A stretch of DNA of 64,000 nucleotides, taken from NCBI GenBank assembly GCA_015061775.1, contig SUVY01000001.1, positions 54,700-118,699 of the forward strand. The letters run 5' to 3'. The notes below the pieces were generated by a model. The model saw nothing but the letters and a program-made list of their open reading frames with translations. It was not told the DNA's origin and made no database searches. The first letter of the stretch is position 1, and the number at the start of each line of letters is the position of its first letter. This document shows positions 20,156 through 29,240 of this stretch, piece after piece. This stretch comes from Lentisphaerota bacterium. GTDB taxonomy: Bacteria; Verrucomicrobiota; Lentisphaeria; Victivallales; Victivallaceae. The position numbers and the translations under genes were made by a program.

Positions 20156-20647
20156 ATGGCAAAACAGGCACTTTATGCTCTTTCTGAGGGCGAAAATGTA
20201 ATCTTTGAGTTGAACATTGATGACTTCAAAAAACCGGAAACACCAGGATTGATGGGCAAACTTATCGATATGTTGAAAGCCTCTCCATTGTATCAACTTA
20301 TTTTTGGAGCTTATAAAGCAGAGGGCGTTTTCGTATTCACCAATGCTCGTTGTTTTATTTGTGTCAAAAGAACCAGACACGGATTTGTGGGTTTTTCCAA
20401 AGACGAAAGCAGAGATTATATCACATTTCCCAGAAAAGCTATAACAGAGTGGAACTGTTATGAAAAAGCTTATTCTCACCAATGGTGGGGGCTTTGTGCG
20501 TGTTGTTGCGCGACTTCCAGATTTGATATTTCTATAGGTCTGGATGGAAAAGACGAACCACTCACCTTTACGACTCATGATATCAAAACTGATGAAGAAG
20601 CTCAAGCTGTTATTGCTAAAATAGTAGAATTGAGCCAGAACGCCTGA
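20156..20647 (+). CDS. Hypothetical protein, possibly PH-like fold
   Basis: Open frame with RBS (aaagaaagg); family not recognised. Confidence 0.65.
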   Translation: MAKQALYALSEGENVIFELNIDDFKKPETPGLMGKLIDMLKASPLYQLIFGAYKAEGVFVFTNARCFICVKRTRHGFVGFSKDESRDYITFPRKAITEWNCYEKAYSHQWWGLCACCCATSRFDISIGLDGKDEPLTFTTHDIKTDEEAQAVIAKIVELSQNA

Positions 20648-20664
20648 TAAATGAAATTAGTAAT

Positions 20665-20706
20665 ATCAATCTGGACAACAGTGCTATTGTTCAGATTGAT
20701 TTTTTT
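20665..20706 (+). terminator. Rho-independent terminator
   Basis: atcaatctggacaa-cagtgcta-ttgttcagattgat 14-bp stem (one G-U) + tttttt. Confidence 0.9.
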
Positions 20707-20709
20707 CGT

Positions 20710-21180
20710 ATGAATACCGTGATTTTTTGGCTCAAACTTAATGTTTATGCTCTGCTGATCGGCGCAGGGATTTTGTTTTTTACAGTCTTGTTTTTGTGCA
20801 TTGATATATTAAACAACACATGGTGGAAATGTGTGTTGTTTATGATGTTGTTTGCATGTTTTCTCAAGAAAATGCTATTTATTTTTTCTCAGTATCAACA
20901 TAAAAAAGAGATAATGGCAAGACTTTTCGAACTTTGTGCTCAGCATGGATATGACCCCCGGTTTTTCAGACATTATATGGATACATTGTGCATGAAGCGC
21001 GTTGTGTATCTTGTGTTAAAAGAGTTGTCCCTGGAGCAAGAATATGAAAAACTAAAAAGAAGCAGCTCTTGTGAAGATGCAGAGTACGATCAGCCGCTTA
21101 TTATGAGCTGCAATTTTGAAGATGGAAAATTGGTATTCAATGTCAATACAGAAATAGAGGAGAGATTAAATGAAATGTAA
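20710..21180 (+). CDS. Small membrane protein, unknown function
   Basis: Two N-terminal TM helices; overlaps start of next CDS. Confidence 0.6.
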   Translation: MNTVIFWLKLNVYALLIGAGILFFTVLFLCIDILNNTWWKCVLFMMLFACFLKKMLFIFSQYQHKKEIMARLFELCAQHGYDPRFFRHYMDTLCMKRVVYLVLKELSLEQEYEKLKRSSSCEDAEYDQPLIMSCNFEDGKLVFNVNTEIEERLNEM

Positions 21181-21487
21181 ATCATGTGGAAGTGAGTTGC
21201 CGGAAAATTCTTTGACGTGTGAATATTGCGGCTCAGTTTTTAAAGAAGAGGTCGATCCGAGTACAGCGCCCCAACAAATCAATGTGACCTACTCAATACA
21301 GGATGACACTGTGCGCAGCGGAAGTGAAGACGCTCAGGTTGTTGCTGTCAAAGGTGGTGATCTCGATTTCTTAAAGAAAAATCAAGCTGAAAGAGAAGAA
21401 CAGCCCGGTAATGGATGTTGGATTGCATTACTTATTGGTGTGGTGGTGATTGTTGCAACTATTTGGATAATTGCAAAAAATTTGTGA
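21170..21487 (+). CDS. Zinc-ribbon protein with C-terminal membrane anchor
   Basis: MKCKSCGSELPENSLTCEYCGSVF; C-terminal CWIALLIGVVVIVATIWII. Confidence 0.75.
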   Translation: MKCKSCGSELPENSLTCEYCGSVFKEEVDPSTAPQQINVTYSIQDDTVRSGSEDAQVVAVKGGDLDFLKKNQAEREEQPGNGCWIALLIGVVVIVATIWIIAKNL

Positions 21488-21578
21488 TAATTATATAAAA
21501 ATAAATAGTTCAGAATAGGCTGCAATGGTTTTGTGCAACTTTTCAAACTATTATTTCCTGTTAAACAACGAGGTTGAA

Positions 21579-22628
21579 ATGAACAAAAAAATTATGCTGT
21601 TGTGTGCTGTCTTTGCGGCAATTATATTTGCAGGTTGCTCACCTGAAAAAAAAGTTATCAAAGGTATTGTCAAAGCAGACCTTAAAATTCTTGAAGAGGG
21701 GTTGCGGAAAAACGCAAAGCTTTCAACACTTAAGGATGGTGATGGACGCACATTAAATCAAATGCTCGCAGTTTATCCCAATGAGAATGTGATCAAAATG
21801 ATCAATGCATATATGTACAACAATACAATGGCATTGATTAAGGCACAGTCCATAGAGGAGGCTCAAATTTACTTCGAGCGAGGAGTTTTTCTCGGACATA
21901 TAAATAATAATCCAGCTATGCCGACTGTGTTGCATTTGGCAGTAGAGGCAAATAACGTTGGGATTATTGAATTCCTGGTCAAAAATGGCGCTGATCCAAA
22001 TTTGAAAAGCCCCATTGTTGCACCAGTTCTCCTTTCTGCTATCATGAAAAACAATATTCCGATGTGCAAAGAATTGATGAAAAATGGAGCTGAAGCCCGT
22101 TTCGGAAATCAAGGCCGCATCATTGTAAACTTCAATTGGGGAGATCCATCCCTTGATGAGATCAGAAGGATAGAGAATTGTATTCAATTAGGCTTGTTGG
22201 ATGCCGAACGCGTTTTGCGCAGATACTATGTTATTAAGTCAACTGCCGATGCTTATGAACAAAAAGCACTTTCACGGTTTGAGATGTGGAAAATGCTGGT
22301 GAAAAATGGAGCTAATCCCAATACTTCGCCTATTTTGAGAGTAAATGGTATAGGGGTTAATGTTCTGGTTTTTCAAGCATATACATATGGAGATAATAAA
22401 CTCAGTAAACTGTTGGGACAAGAAATTGGTTGCCGCAGTGAAGATATGAGAAAAAAATCTGTTGAATTGCTGACTGTGATGATTGAAAATGGACTTGATG
22501 TAAACAAACGTTACTATGGTCCCGGCGGCTTTGGTGTGGTTGAGTACACCCTTCTGAAGTGGGCTATGGATAATGAACATCCTGAATTGGTAAAATTGCT
22601 GAAATCTAAAAACGCAAAATTAAAATAA
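21579..22628 (+). CDS. Ankyrin-repeat lipoprotein
   Basis: MNKKIMLLCAVFAAIIFAGCS lipobox; TVLHLAVEANNVGIIEFLVKNGADPNLKSP ankyrin repeats. Confidence 0.85.
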   Translation: MNKKIMLLCAVFAAIIFAGCSPEKKVIKGIVKADLKILEEGLRKNAKLSTLKDGDGRTLNQMLAVYPNENVIKMINAYMYNNTMALIKAQSIEEAQIYFERGVFLGHINNNPAMPTVLHLAVEANNVGIIEFLVKNGADPNLKSPIVAPVLLSAIMKNNIPMCKELMKNGAEARFGNQGRIIVNFNWGDPSLDEIRRIENCIQLGLLDAERVLRRYYVIKSTADAYEQKALSRFEMWKMLVKNGANPNTSPILRVNGIGVNVLVFQAYTYGDNKLSKLLGQEIGCRSEDMRKKSVELLTVMIENGLDVNKRYYGPGGFGVVEYTLLKWAMDNEHPELVKLLKSKNAKLK

Positions 22629-22676
22629 AAAACAAGAAAATCATTTGCTATTAGATTGGAAAATGGTAAAGAAAAA

Positions 22677-22714
22677 TACCCCGGAGCTTATATTCGGCAT
22701 CCGGGGTATTTTTT
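22677..22714. terminator. Bidirectional terminator between convergent genes
   Basis: taccccgg...ccggggta + tttttt; mirrored T-run on minus strand. Confidence 0.88.
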
Positions 22715-22740
22715 GATTGTGCAACTGCAGTTGTTTTGTT

Positions 22741-23598
22741 TCAGAAGTTGACTATTTCGTCTCCGTCGAGTCTGAAACCGGATATTCCGGCGAGGGTGGG
22801 AAGCTTTGTGGTGAGGTCTCCGTTGGTGGCAAGTTCGACGTGCCCGTCGAGCCAGAGCGTTCCGGCTCTGCCGTTGTGAAATCCGGCGATAGCGGTGTCG
22901 CTGCTCGGATTTATCCAATACCATTGGCACTGATAGGTTTTTCTCCAACTGTCGGCAAGCAGCAGGTAACGTCCCGGATTGGAAACGTGTTGAGGACGCA
23001 CTACTTGAGAATAGTTCACCGCACCTCCGTAATCACGGAATTTTTTACGTATGCTTTCCAGTTGCCCGTCACGGAGTTTGGCGTTCCACGGAATATTGGT
23101 GTATGCACAGAAACAACCGTAACTGTTGGCGTTGGTCTTCAAGTCGCTGGTTCCTTTACCGTTGCCTCCGAGATATTTTACGGATGTGTCGAGAATAACA
23201 TTATAGGGTGCTGCTGACGGACAGAGGGTAACATCAGCTTTGCTGACGTAATTGCCTCCAAGACGCTCTGCCCATTTCTTTGCAGCGTCATCTTTATATT
23301 TGTGGATGCGCATTATGCTTTTGCAGATATAGGCATTCCATCTGAGATAATCATGCTGATCGTTTCTTCCCTGGGTGAACATGATTATCGAGCCGAAGTC
23401 TCCGAGATATCCGTGGATGCCCAGACCGGTCTGTTTAAGGTTGTTTGTGCAGCTGGACGCTTTGGCACGTTCACGTGCCTGACTCAATGCAGGCATGAGG
23501 ATCGAGGCAAGTATGGCTATGATAGCTATGACAACCAGCAGTTCGATAAGGGTAAACATACTGGATTTTTTCTGATGTGTTGATCTGGATTTTTGCAT
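22741..23598 (-). CDS. Type II secretion-like pseudopilin, prepilin N-terminal domain, H-X9-DG family
   Basis: [45 protein letters not shown] matches H-X9-DG. Confidence 0.93.
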   Translation of the reverse strand: MQKSRSTHQKKSSMFTLIELLVVIAIIAILASILMPALSQARERAKASSCTNNLKQTGLGIHGYLGDFGSIIMFTQGRNDQHDYLRWNAYICKSIMRIHKYKDDAAKKWAERLGGNYVSKADVTLCPSAAPYNVILDTSVKYLGGNGKGTSDLKTNANSYGCFCAYTNIPWNAKLRDGQLESIRKKFRDYGGAVNYSQVVRPQHVSNPGRYLLLADSWRKTYQCQWYWINPSSDTAIAGFHNGRAGTLWLDGHVELATNGDLTTKLPTLAGISGFRLDGDEIVNF

Positions 23599-23618
23599 TT
23601 TTTACTCCCGTGTTGTTA

Positions 23619-24734
23619 TTACAATGTATCTCCGGCAACAAATGTTGTTTTAAGCATTTTCTTTTGATTTTGTGCGGTTACTCCGTACTTGTAGTGTTCC
23701 AAGACAAGTTCGATCGCCATACTGCCGATTTTATAAAAATCCTGCTTGACCGAGGATATGGTTTGTCCCTCATATTCGTTGGCAAAACCGTCGAATCCTG
23801 CGATTTTTACATCATCTGGAACCCGGATGTTCTGTTTTTTCAGCGCAGAAAGCAGTTTTTTGGCACATTCGTCATTGTAACACCATAACACGTCCGGAAG
23901 CTGTTTGTTTTCAATTTCGATATCATCTGTTTTGCCGACGCAGTTGATAAATGAAATATCCAATCCATTCTTTTCAAAAATCGCAACAGCTTCCCTTGTT
24001 CGCGACAGATAGTGGTAAATAAAGGCAGGATTTGATTTGTCCGGGTACGAGTAGATACCTATTTTTTTTGCTCCTGCTCTTTTGATTTCATTGCAAAGTT
24101 CTGATATTCCGGGAGCGACATCTGCTCCGACAGAACCGATATGCGGCTTATTGCTGTAGCCAGCCACAAAAACTTGCGGTACTCCGGTATAATTGAGGAT
24201 TTTTTCCAGAACATTATCGTTGGCAAGTCCGCGATCTCCGAGATGGATTATTCCGCTTGATTTTGCACAATGGGTCGCGATGAACTCATCAACGATTTTA
24301 TCAGGGGTTCCCGGAGGAGGGGGATTGAGCATCATCGTTGATACTCCAAGCTCCGTTGCTCTGTCAAACATTCCTTTGATGTACTCCATGGCGATCGGAC
24401 GGGTAGAGTACAATGAGAATTTTTCCGGAAGGATTATTCCTATCACCGGAAATGCCCCCTGAAGTTGTTTTCTTGCGGTACTTGCCACAGAAAGCGATTT
24501 ATCCGCGTTTTTTATCACCAGCTCTTTTTCAAGCAGATATTCATACGCCCTGTGGACAGTCAGGCGGTTTATCTCAAACTGTTTTACCAGAGTCCGCTCC
24601 GACGGAAGCACATAGTTTTCGTTAGGAGACAGTGCCCTTAACTGTTTCAGCAACTCATCTGCAAGCTGCAGATGCAACGCAACTGGAGAGGTTTTATCCA
24701 GCTTGAATTGAGTCAATTCCAAATATTTTTTCAT
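23619..24734 (-). CDS. Transcriptional regulator: GntR-type wHTH + LacI-type ligand-binding domain
   Basis: LPSERTLVKQFEINRLTVHRAYEYLLEKELV wHTH; VIGIILPEKFS... and IAGFDGFANEYEGQTISSVKQDFYKIGSMAIELVL. Confidence 0.92.
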   Translation of the reverse strand: MKKYLELTQFKLDKTSPVALHLQLADELLKQLRALSPNENYVLPSERTLVKQFEINRLTVHRAYEYLLEKELVIKNADKSLSVASTARKQLQGAFPVIGIILPEKFSLYSTRPIAMEYIKGMFDRATELGVSTMMLNPPPPGTPDKIVDEFIATHCAKSSGIIHLGDRGLANDNVLEKILNYTGVPQVFVAGYSNKPHIGSVGADVAPGISELCNEIKRAGAKKIGIYSYPDKSNPAFIYHYLSRTREAVAIFEKNGLDISFINCVGKTDDIEIENKQLPDVLWCYNDECAKKLLSALKKQNIRVPDDVKIAGFDGFANEYEGQTISSVKQDFYKIGSMAIELVLEHYKYGVTAQNQKKMLKTTFVAGDTL

Positions 24735-24756
24735 AACAGCATTGGATATTTGTTTT

Positions 24757-24798
24757 TGTGGTATGGTTTACTATACCACATGTAAGCAAAAAAGTCAA
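24757..24798 (-). promoter_or_regulatory. Minus-strand promoter TTGACT-17-TATAGT with palindrome TGTGGTAT-N8-ATACCACA overlapping -10
   Basis: Perfect 8-bp inverted repeat at 24757-24780; -35 at 24793-24798, -10 at 24770-24775. Confidence 0.8.
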
Positions 24799-24826
24799 GC
24801 CGTCTATATGAAAAAGATGGAAAAAT

Positions 24827-25309
24827 TCAGAGTTGTATAAGCCGCGCTCCGATTATTTTCGGTTTGCCGTCGGATATAACGATACGAATGCTGTAAAGCA
24901 TGGAGGTTTTGATTTGAGGGAGTTGACTTGAGGAAGTTTGTTTTATAAAGTCAAGCTTCCACACATAGTCCTGACAGAGAGTCTGGTCTATCGCGGCAAC
25001 GAAACTTGCGGAGACCAGTTTTCCGTTTTGAGCCAGACGCGCGCAGAGCTTTTCAAAAACAGCTCTTTTCTGCCGTATGTTTACCGTGTTGACGTTGAGA
25101 TAAGGAGATATTTCCTTGAAATCATTGTTTTGGATTGCTTTAACCAGCGAAGAGACATATTTCTCGGAGAGAGATTTTCCAGCCGATATATCTGCTGTTG
25201 AAAATTTCTGCGGAGCTTTTGCGCTTTCCTGTGGTTCACTTTTGTTTGAAGCGCATCCGCAACTCAACAGAATCGACGCCAGCAGCGCAAGGACGTATGT
25301 TTGTTTCAT
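24827..25309 (-). CDS. Small lipoprotein, unknown function
   Basis: MKQTYVLALLASILLSCGCASN lipobox. Confidence 0.7.
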   Translation of the reverse strand: MKQTYVLALLASILLSCGCASNKSEPQESAKAPQKFSTADISAGKSLSEKYVSSLVKAIQNNDFKEISPYLNVNTVNIRQKRAVFEKLCARLAQNGKLVSASFVAAIDQTLCQDYVWKLDFIKQTSSSQLPQIKTSMLYSIRIVISDGKPKIIGARLIQL

Positions 25310-25378
25310 AAGTGTTTCTCTCTTTCCAAAGGCAATATAATGCGTTGTCTTGCTGTTTTCAAGTCCATGTGAAATAAA

Positions 25379-26236
25379 TCAGAGATTGTGTCCGCGAACT
25401 TGGACTGAATGCATGGGGACTCCAAGAAGTTCAGCGATAACAGGACATTTGACGCGGAAGAGAAAGTAAAGCGGACGCTCTTTAAAGTCCTCTTCAAGGC
25501 TTTCAAAATTTCCAATTCCTTTTGTGATGACAAGATCGCTGTTGTAAAGAGCATCCCTGTAATCATCCGGGATTTGGTCAAGCACAATACCGGAAGCTCC
25601 TGTTCCGCTGTCAACTATATGGAACTCATCAAGTCCGGACTCTGAGGCATCCAATCTGGTCACATCATTGAGGGCAGGGGCTCCACGCACTCCGACTGTG
25701 ACTTTGTCCTGTATCTGTTCGAGAACAAGCCGGTCAAGAACCGCCTCTCCGCAGTTGTCCAGAACGTAGAAAATACGCTCAGCTTTGTTTATGCGTTCGA
25801 TAAGGTCATCGAGGGCATTTTGATCAAAGGGCATATCAAGAACTTTGGCTATCTCATGCTTCGCATCTGAAAGCTGAAAGTCGGGATAGATTCCGTAATC
25901 AATGATATTGCCTCCAATGGCGATTTTTATTGCAGTTTCAAGCGGTTTTTCGGAGTTTTTGACTATTTGCCGGTACTCTTCGAGCAGTTCAAGTCCGAGC
26001 TTGGTTGATTTGATTTTTACTTCGCGGTAAGGGTCGGCGATCCCGGTTTCTCTGGTGAATATCCTTTGGGTTTCCAAGGTCATTCTCGGAGGAATCATAT
26101 TCTCTCCGTTTTTAACCAGAAAATCCAACATTTCTCTCAGCAGTCTGGAGCGTTCTCTGTCGCTGTTTCCAACATCGCTTGACATGGATTTTATCATTTT
26201 AAAAATACAGTGATAACATTCAAAACGCAGTTTCAT
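25379..26236 (-). CDS. DUF89/ARMT1-like family protein
   Basis: MKLRFECYHCIFKM...; FYVLDNCGEAVLDRLVLE; NSDLVITKGIGNFESL; ATG overlaps lnt stop. Confidence 0.88.
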   Translation of the reverse strand: MKLRFECYHCIFKMIKSMSSDVGNSDRERSRLLREMLDFLVKNGENMIPPRMTLETQRIFTRETGIADPYREVKIKSTKLGLELLEEYRQIVKNSEKPLETAIKIAIGGNIIDYGIYPDFQLSDAKHEIAKVLDMPFDQNALDDLIERINKAERIFYVLDNCGEAVLDRLVLEQIQDKVTVGVRGAPALNDVTRLDASESGLDEFHIVDSGTGASGIVLDQIPDDYRDALYNSDLVITKGIGNFESLEEDFKERPLYFLFRVKCPVIAELLGVPMHSVQVRGHNL

Positions 26237-27879
26237 TTGTTGAGACCTTTCCGCAAGAAGTATATAGTTGCCGTCCATGCTGAGACGATCAACATGAGGA
26301 TGAGTATAAAGAATTCTCCGTATCGCACGTAAACAGTACGTCTGACCTCCGGAGAGATATTTACCTTGACCTGTCTGATTGTTCTGCCTCTCCATAATTC
26401 GGGGCGCGATGATCCTTCGGAATAACATTGGGTAAACACTCCGGTTCTGGTAACGACACCGGAGCCGCCGTTATTTCCGCTGCGTATCATGTCAAGTCCG
26501 GTTTCAACCGAGCGCATAACGGCATTGGCAAGGTGTTGTTCCGGTTCGCTGCTGCGTGGATACCATGCGTCGTTGGAGAGTACAATGAGCAGGTTTGCCC
26601 CCCTTTTTGCGCTCTCTCTTGTTATATATCCGAAGACGCCTTCATAGCAAATAGCTACTCCGGCGGAAACTCCCGGAGCAAGCTGAAGCGGCTCATGATC
26701 TGTTCCGGAAACGATATCACGTCCCATATCGATATAGTCAGTTATGAATTTGGGAATGAATTTTCTGAACGGAATATACTCTCCGAACGGAACACGGTGT
26801 ATCTTGCTGTATTTTCTCAGTACTTTTCCGTTTTCATCAAAGAAGAGCGCACTGTTTGAGGCAACAGGTTCCGCATACGGATCAGATTTCACCGAGGCAT
26901 AATCCAATGCTCCGATGAGCATACGGCATTTGAAGTTCACGGTGAGCAGCCGTACCAGCTGCTGATAGCGCAGATTATTGAGCACATTGGGGTTGCGCAT
27001 TATAAACTCACGCATATCTATCTCGGTATAGTAGCTCAACGGAATAGCTGACTCCGGCCAGATGATAAAACGGCTCTCCGGATATTGTTGAAGAGCTTTC
27101 ATGCTCAATGAGCCGTAGATTTCAAGCGCCTCTTCCGCCTGCATTCTTGTTGCGTGTCTTCTCTGAGAGAGGTCTCCCTGAATAAGTACAGGTTTCCAAA
27201 CGCTGCCTTTGTGAATTTGTTTTGAAATCGTTTCGGATCTGTGGTTTCCCCAGATCATGACAGATATTATGAGCAGTATCGGAGCGATCGCCGCAGTACG
27301 TCTTTTTTTGAAGAAGCAAATAAATATCGCAAGGTTGCCGAGCGCGACAAGATAGTTTACTCCGTAACTTCCGGTAACCGATGCAATCTGGATGAGGGGA
27401 ATATTTCTCCATTGGGTTACACCGAGGTCGTTCCAGACAAAGAGCCGTGATCTTGTCCATTCAACGAGGGTGAACAATGCGGCACATCCGAATACGGCGA
27501 GCGTTCCGGTCAGGAATCTGTTTTTTTCGTCAGTCAGAGTTTTTTGCAGCATATATGATGCAGCCGCCGCCCAGACTGCCGGCCAGAGGGACAGGACCGG
27601 AGGCAGCAGATACGGAATAACAGGATTTATTTCACGTAAAAATCTGTAAGCAAAGAAGCTCCAGCCGAATCCCCATATCCATCCGCAGAATGCGGCGGCA
27701 AGCGGCTTTTTGCGGTAGATGATCCGCAGCAGAGGAACAAGCGTGACATACGCAAGAAATTCGAGATTGAATGGAGGCAATGCCGCAGCATACAAGGTGC
27801 CGGCGGCAAAGCAGATGAGCAGCTCAAGCGCAAATTTGCGGTGTTTGCCAAGTTTCTGGATCAGCGGTTGTATTTTCAA
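26233..27879 (-). CDS. lnt: Apolipoprotein N-acyltransferase
   Basis: LIQGDLSQ..., IIWPESAIP, ICYEGVFGYITRESAKRGANLLIVLSNDAWY. Confidence 0.93.
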   Translation of the reverse strand: MKIQPLIQKLGKHRKFALELLICFAAGTLYAAALPPFNLEFLAYVTLVPLLRIIYRKKPLAAAFCGWIWGFGWSFFAYRFLREINPVIPYLLPPVLSLWPAVWAAAASYMLQKTLTDEKNRFLTGTLAVFGCAALFTLVEWTRSRLFVWNDLGVTQWRNIPLIQIASVTGSYGVNYLVALGNLAIFICFFKKRRTAAIAPILLIISVMIWGNHRSETISKQIHKGSVWKPVLIQGDLSQRRHATRMQAEEALEIYGSLSMKALQQYPESRFIIWPESAIPLSYYTEIDMREFIMRNPNVLNNLRYQQLVRLLTVNFKCRMLIGALDYASVKSDPYAEPVASNSALFFDENGKVLRKYSKIHRVPFGEYIPFRKFIPKFITDYIDMGRDIVSGTDHEPLQLAPGVSAGVAICYEGVFGYITRESAKRGANLLIVLSNDAWYPRSSEPEQHLANAVMRSVETGLDMIRSGNNGGSGVVTRTGVFTQCYSEGSSRPELWRGRTIRQVKVNISPEVRRTVYVRYGEFFILILMLIVSAWTATIYFLRKGLNK

Positions 27880-27953
27880 TTTATCTGCCTCGTAGATATG
27901 GTTATATTTTATATAAAATACCCCGAAAGAGTGTGCTTTTCAAGAAAAAAAGA

Positions 27954-27983
27954 GAGATATGCAGAAAAAGAACTGCATATCTC
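27954..27983 (-). terminator. Terminator downstream of 28007-29224
   Basis: gagatatgcag/ctgcatatctc 11-bp stem; T-run on minus strand. Confidence 0.85.
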
Positions 27984-28006
27984 CCGAGCAAACAAAATCA
28001 GCGGCA

Positions 28007-29224
28007 TTATTTTGCAAAGGTTCTGCACCATTGCGGGTTTTCGGGACCGAAGTGTTTGAGCATGACAATAGGATCGCACTTGGAGTTGTTTTTGATTACA
28101 ACTCCGCGTTTTGCAGCTTGCTCTGAAACGAAGTATTCGTCGCAGGTAAGTTCGCCGTACCGGATGAGAGCCGGAGTTTCGATAGGCATATCTTCGATGG
28201 TACCGTGTCCCTGCATCATGATAAAGCCGTAAGCCGCTTCGTCGGTGATCGTGACAGTCCGTCCCGGCAGGATGGTGAGTTTCTTGGCTGAAACATCTTT
28301 GGAGCGGTAACAGATCCATTGGTCGATATAACCCTTGGCGAGCATCTCTTCACGCGGTTCGGCATCGAGGGGGCGCATGAAACGATTTTTGACAAACTCA
28401 GGATCAAGGTTGAGATCCCAGTCGATGACATCGAGCAGATAGTCGAAGTCACCGATTTTGTCCTGCGGAGAGTTTTTCCAGAGCAAGTCTTCCGAAATAA
28501 TCTGGTCATCAACCAGACTCTGATACATGGCATAGACATCGCTTGCGACCTGCGGCTCGTAGGTGCAGAGACTTCCGGGGGCGTGGAGAAGTCCCGGAGG
28601 CACATCCCATCCTGTTCCCGGTTCGAGGCGGTAGGCGCGTGAGAGGTTGGTGATTTTGTTATCGCCTTTGGTGAAGTTCATCAAAGCCTCTTTGACCTGC
28701 TCTTTTGTGGTTCCAGGCTCAAGACCGAAGAAGGTGAACGGAAAGTGTCCGCCGTGATTGTTGAGCTGCTCAGGGAAATAGTAGCTTTCGGGCTTGCCTT
28801 TCATTCCCACCAGCGCAGCATGGGCGTCGTCATGGTGGATGTGATGGGGCAGGGGACCGAGATTATCAAAGAATTTTGAGTAGATGGGCCATGCGTGATA
28901 GGTGTTCCAGATGCGCTCGCCGAGCAGCTCAGTACCCAACTCTTCTACGGCGTCGTTGAGCGGAATAAGTCCGCTGCCGGTCACGATGTGGCTGATTCCT
29001 TCATATTCCGGAGTATCCGGACCGTTATCGGCAAAGGTGGTACTGGCGAGCCAGCGTTCATCGATTCCACCGCGCTTGCCGCCCAGCGCATAGTAGTCGT
29101 CAGGATGCAGTTTGATGCGTCTGCCCGGAATACAAAATGCTCGGGGAACCCAGTTCGGCGCAAGTCTGAAAATTCCTTTGCCATCGGCAAAAGCCTGACG
29201 TATAGCTTTGATTTTTTCACTCAT
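28007..29224 (-). CDS. Cupin-like protein resembling mannose-6-phosphate isomerase homologues
   Basis: HHIHHDDAHAALVGMKGKPESYYFP; YRLEPGTGWDVPPGLLHAPGSLCTYEPQ. Confidence 0.65.
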   Translation of the reverse strand: MSEKIKAIRQAFADGKGIFRLAPNWVPRAFCIPGRRIKLHPDDYYALGGKRGGIDERWLASTTFADNGPDTPEYEGISHIVTGSGLIPLNDAVEELGTELLGERIWNTYHAWPIYSKFFDNLGPLPHHIHHDDAHAALVGMKGKPESYYFPEQLNNHGGHFPFTFFGLEPGTTKEQVKEALMNFTKGDNKITNLSRAYRLEPGTGWDVPPGLLHAPGSLCTYEPQVASDVYAMYQSLVDDQIISEDLLWKNSPQDKIGDFDYLLDVIDWDLNLDPEFVKNRFMRPLDAEPREEMLAKGYIDQWICYRSKDVSAKKLTILPGRTVTITDEAAYGFIMMQGHGTIEDMPIETPALIRYGELTCDEYFVSEQAAKRGVVIKNNSKCDPIVMLKHFGPENPQWCRTFAK

Positions 29225-29240
29225 AATAATACCTCCTTGA

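Noticed and set aside
18148-22628. Island considered as a prophage or integrative element
   Set aside because: No integrase, tRNA target, transposase, phage structural gene or obvious flanking direct repeats were seen.
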